From: an uncultured Treponema sp.
Lineage (GTDB): Bacteria > Spirochaetota > Spirochaetia > Treponematales > Treponemataceae
Length of the DNA: 13,973 nucleotides
Direction: 5' to 3'
Assembly: GCA_937892225.1 (NCBI GenBank)
Contig: CALAUH010000194.1
Location: forward strand, 1-13,973
Shown: in pieces, positions 13,566-13,973 of the stretch
How the letters are laid out: each line of letters opens with the position of its first letter
Position numbering within the stretch: position 1 is the stretch's first letter
The notes under the pieces: generated by a model
The model's input: only the letters and a program-made list of their open reading frames with translations
Databases searched by the model: none
Told to the model about the DNA's origin: nothing
Translations under genes and position numbers: made by a program

Positions 13566-13973
13566 CTAATACATCATACCTGGATCAGCGGCAGGTGCTA
13601 CTGGAGCTGGAGGTGTTGGAATATCTGTAATTGCGCATTCTGTTGTGAGCAATGTTCCTGCAACAGATGCGGCGTTTTTCAATGCTGAACATGTAACTTT
13701 TGCTGGGTCAATAATACCTGCTTCGAGCATGTTTACCCATTCGTTTGTGCGAGCGTTGAAACCAATTCCTTTCTTTTCGTTTTTAGCACGTTCTGCAATT
13801 ACTGCACCATCCAAACCTGCGTTTTCTGCAATCTGGCGGATTGGTTCTTCCAAAGCACGGCGAACAATCTTGAATCCAACTTTTTCATCTTCTGTCAAAT
13901 CAGCTGGGATTTCTGCCAAAGCTTTTGCAGCGTCAATCAAAGCCATTCCACCACCAGAAACAATTCCTTCTTC
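13566..13973 (-). CDS. groEL: GroEL chaperonin, C-terminal 135 residues (5' part outside window)
   Basis: The last quarter of the 60 kDa cytosolic chaperonin, which folds proteins with GroES using ATP. Reading from the right edge, EEGIVSGGGMALIDAAKAL is the conserved glycine-rich segment of the nucleotide-binding equatorial domain. It is followed by EEPIRQIAENAGLDGAVI, GFNARTNEWVNMLEAGIIDPAKVTCSALKNAASVAGTLLTTECAI and the C-terminal tail. The tail ends in Pro/Ala-rich sequence then DPGMMY, and lacks the long GGM repeats of the E. coli protein. The ATG at 13946 within the window is internal (Met in GGGMALIDA), not the start. Higher GC and a narrower codon choice than the neighbours fit very high expression. 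Confidence 0.96.
   Translation of the reverse strand, partial: EEGIVSGGGMALIDAAKALAEIPADLTEDEKVGFKIVRRALEEPIRQIAENAGLDGAVIAERAKNEKKGIGFNARTNEWVNMLEAGIIDPAKVTCSALKNAASVAGTLLTTECAITDIPTPPAPVAPAADPGMMY

Noticed and set aside
1..13973. CRISPR array, tRNA, rRNA, insertion sequence, riboswitch or integrase/attachment sites
   Set aside because: I saw no regular spaced repeats, cloverleaf, transposase motifs or target duplications. No gap exceeds 300 bases, and the longest (about 180 bases before groEL) is explained by a terminator and a promoter region.

Overview
The window is AT-rich, gene-dense bacterial DNA with no mobile element, CRISPR array or RNA gene that I can recognise. The cell has an outer membrane: one product is a beta-barrel ending in a C-terminal Phe, and others carry Sec or lipoprotein signals. 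With the low GC content, a periplasmic FecR-domain protein, a Ste24-type protease and many small exported proteins, this fits a spirochaete, most likely a host-associated Treponema. The genus is an inference from style and gene content, not from a marker gene.

Layout. (1) Positions 1-1338, minus strand: a purine pair, purE followed by purM (purM runs off the left edge). (2) Positions 1401-3770, plus strand, divergent from purE: an FAD-dependent dehydrogenase of the COG2509 type, then a membrane protein with a C-terminal LuxR-like helix-turn-helix. (3) Positions 3777-9595, minus strand: six close-packed genes in the order exported Lys/Glu-tailed protein, outer-membrane beta-barrel, FecR-domain protein, a fused ECF transporter (two ATPases plus the T transmembrane subunit in one chain), a zinc-ribbon Nudix hydrolase, and a small membrane protein. 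(4) Positions 9701-10075, plus strand: a small secreted protein of unknown role. (5) Positions 10072-13385, minus strand: a tightly coupled trio of an FGE/SUMF1-fold lipoprotein, a Ste24/M48 membrane protease and a LacI-family repressor. (6) Positions 13566-13973, minus strand: the C-terminal part of groEL, ending at a long perfect hairpin.

The most interesting signals concern expression architecture. Three genes (purE, the FAD enzyme and the membrane LuxR-like protein) have a -10 box followed by exactly six bases and then ATG, with no Shine-Dalgarno sequence. This predicts leaderless mRNAs. Two of these promoters are divergent and share -35 bases. At the 9701/LacI convergence, one CTAG gives a TAG stop to both genes, and the rho-independent terminator of the plus-strand gene is built from the 3' coding sequence of the LacI gene. 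At the protein level, the one-chain ECF transporter with degenerate motifs and the membrane-bound LuxR-like regulator are the best candidates for a second look. I do not see a clearly new multi-gene defence or mobile system here.
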